A stretch of 6,168 bases of DNA, from assembly GCA_030638765.1 (NCBI GenBank), contig DAOWDZ010000134.1, positions 1-6,168 of the forward strand, read 5' to 3'. The notes below the pieces were generated by a model that saw only the letters and a list, made by a program, of their open reading frames with translations, was not told where the DNA came from and did not search any database. Shown here one piece after another: positions 5,379-6,168 of this stretch (position 1 is the first letter of the stretch; the number at the start of each line of letters is the position of its first letter). This DNA comes from Desulfocapsa sp. (GTDB taxonomy: Bacteria > Desulfobacterota > Desulfobulbia > Desulfobulbales > Desulfocapsaceae). The position numbers and the translations under genes were made by a program.

Positions 5379-6167
5379 TTACTCATCTTCTTTCCAGACC
5401 GTTGCCCCAAGACCAGTGAGTTTCCCAACCATATCTTCATAACCGCGTTCCAAATGATATATCCTTGAAATTTCTGTACGTCCCTTTGCTGAAAGCCCTG
5501 CTATAACCAAGGACGAACTGGCTCTAAGATCTGTAGCCATCACCTGTGCGCCAGTTAAATTCGCGCCCTCAAGCCCTTTAACCATGGCTACCCTGCCATC
5601 AATATGGATATCAGCACCCATGCGCTGCAGCTCTGCAACATGCATGAAGCGGTTTTCAAAGATGGTTTCATGAATAACGCTGAGCCCATGACCACACGCC
5701 ATTAATGTCATAAATTGGGCCTGGAGATCAGTTGGATATCCAGGGTATGGCATGGTGGTAATGTTCACTGGCTGAATAAGAGTTTTTCCAACAGGGGCAA
5801 TAACACGAATAGAGTCTTCACCCAATTCCACCCCGATCCCTGCAAGCCTTATTTTTTCCACAAGGGAGGGTAAATGACTGGGATTACAATGATGTATAAC
5901 TGCATCTCCACCGGCTGCTGCAACAGCAATGGCATAGGTTCCTGCTTCAATACGATCGGGAATAATTGTATTTTCAGCAGCATGAAGTTTTTCAACACCT
6001 TGAATGGTTAACAATTCACTGTCTTTGCCTTCAATGTCAGCCCCCATACTCACGAGCATATCTATAAGATTACCAATTTCAGGTTCACGGGCAGCATTCT
6101 TAATTATAGTTGTCCCCTGAGCAAGAGCAGCAGCCATAAGTAAGTTTTCTGTACCTGTCACTGAAGG
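5379..6167 (-). CDS. murA: UDP-N-acetylglucosamine 1-carboxyvinyltransferase (MurA), C-terminal 262 residues (5' end outside window)
   Basis: MurA transfers enolpyruvate from phosphoenolpyruvate to UDP-GlcNAc, the first committed cytoplasmic step of peptidoglycan synthesis. The fragment begins at [16 protein letters not shown], matching E. coli PSVGATENIMMAA near residue 160, so about 160 residues, including the active-site Cys loop (C115 in E. coli), lie off the right edge. Seen inside: [26 protein letters not shown] (the Asp equivalent to catalytic D305), [31 protein letters not shown] (equivalent to D369/R371) and [10 protein letters not shown] (equivalent to R397). The in-frame GTG at 6161 is an internal codon, not the start, because family similarity continues upstream of it. 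The gene faces the two-component operon and overlaps nothing. Fosfomycin sensitivity cannot be judged without the Cys loop. Confidence 0.96.
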   Translation of the reverse strand, partial: PSVTGTENLLMAAALAQGTTIIKNAAREPEIGNLIDMLVSMGADIEGKDSELLTIQGVEKLHAAENTIIPDRIEAGTYAIAVAAAGGDAVIHHCNPSHLPSLVEKIRLAGIGVELGEDSIRVIAPVGKTLIQPVNITTMPYPGYPTDLQAQFMTLMACGHGLSVIHETIFENRFMHVAELQRMGADIHIDGRVAMVKGLEGANLTGAQVMATDLRASSSLVIAGLSAKGRTEISRIYHLERGYEDMVGKLTGLGATVWKEDE

Positions 6168-6168
6168 A

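Overview
The window is AT-rich bacterial chromosome carrying six protein genes and no mobile element, tRNA, rRNA or CRISPR array. Gene content (an NtrC/PilR-type two-component pair, a Tat translocase subunit, a class II aldolase, MurA) and protein character fit a Gram-negative bacterium. Desulfobacterota (a deltaproteobacterial sulfate reducer or relative) is my best guess from overall resemblance, but no marker in the window proves it.

Layout. The left third is on the minus strand. tatC (1533 to 701) has its own promoter and is followed by a class II fructose-bisphosphate-type aldolase (589 to 2, running off the left edge), which has a separate good sigma-70 promoter in the 111-nt gap. tatC is split by a frame break at a run of nine T (mRNA sense). 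All the family's key residues are kept on both sides, which suggests recoding by slippage or a homopolymer sequencing error rather than old decay.

The centre is a 338-nt gene-free stretch (1534-1871). It holds the tatC promoter, an 8-bp-arm inverted repeat resembling a CRP/FNR-family operator, and a very strong plus-strand terminator (1815-1856) with no recognisable gene in front of it. This terminator ends a small RNA or a leader transcript and lies 15 nt before a GIY-YIG gene, so it may act as an attenuator.

The right two thirds on the plus strand carry a YhbQ-like GIY-YIG protein (1872-2132), a sigma-54-dependent response regulator (2219-3595) and its membrane histidine kinase (3603-5327). 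The last two are 7 nt apart and form a cognate PilR/PilS-like pair: signal sensed at the membrane, phosphotransfer from His358 of the kinase to Asp52 of the regulator, then activation of sigma-54 promoters elsewhere. A 10-codon reading frame overlaps the regulator start as ATGA and may couple its translation. The pair converges on murA (minus strand, C-terminal 262 residues present), a peptidoglycan precursor enzyme whose start lies beyond the right edge.

I see no convincing new multi-gene system. The points most worth a second look are the tatC T9 frame break and the orphan terminator/leader upstream of the GIY-YIG gene.
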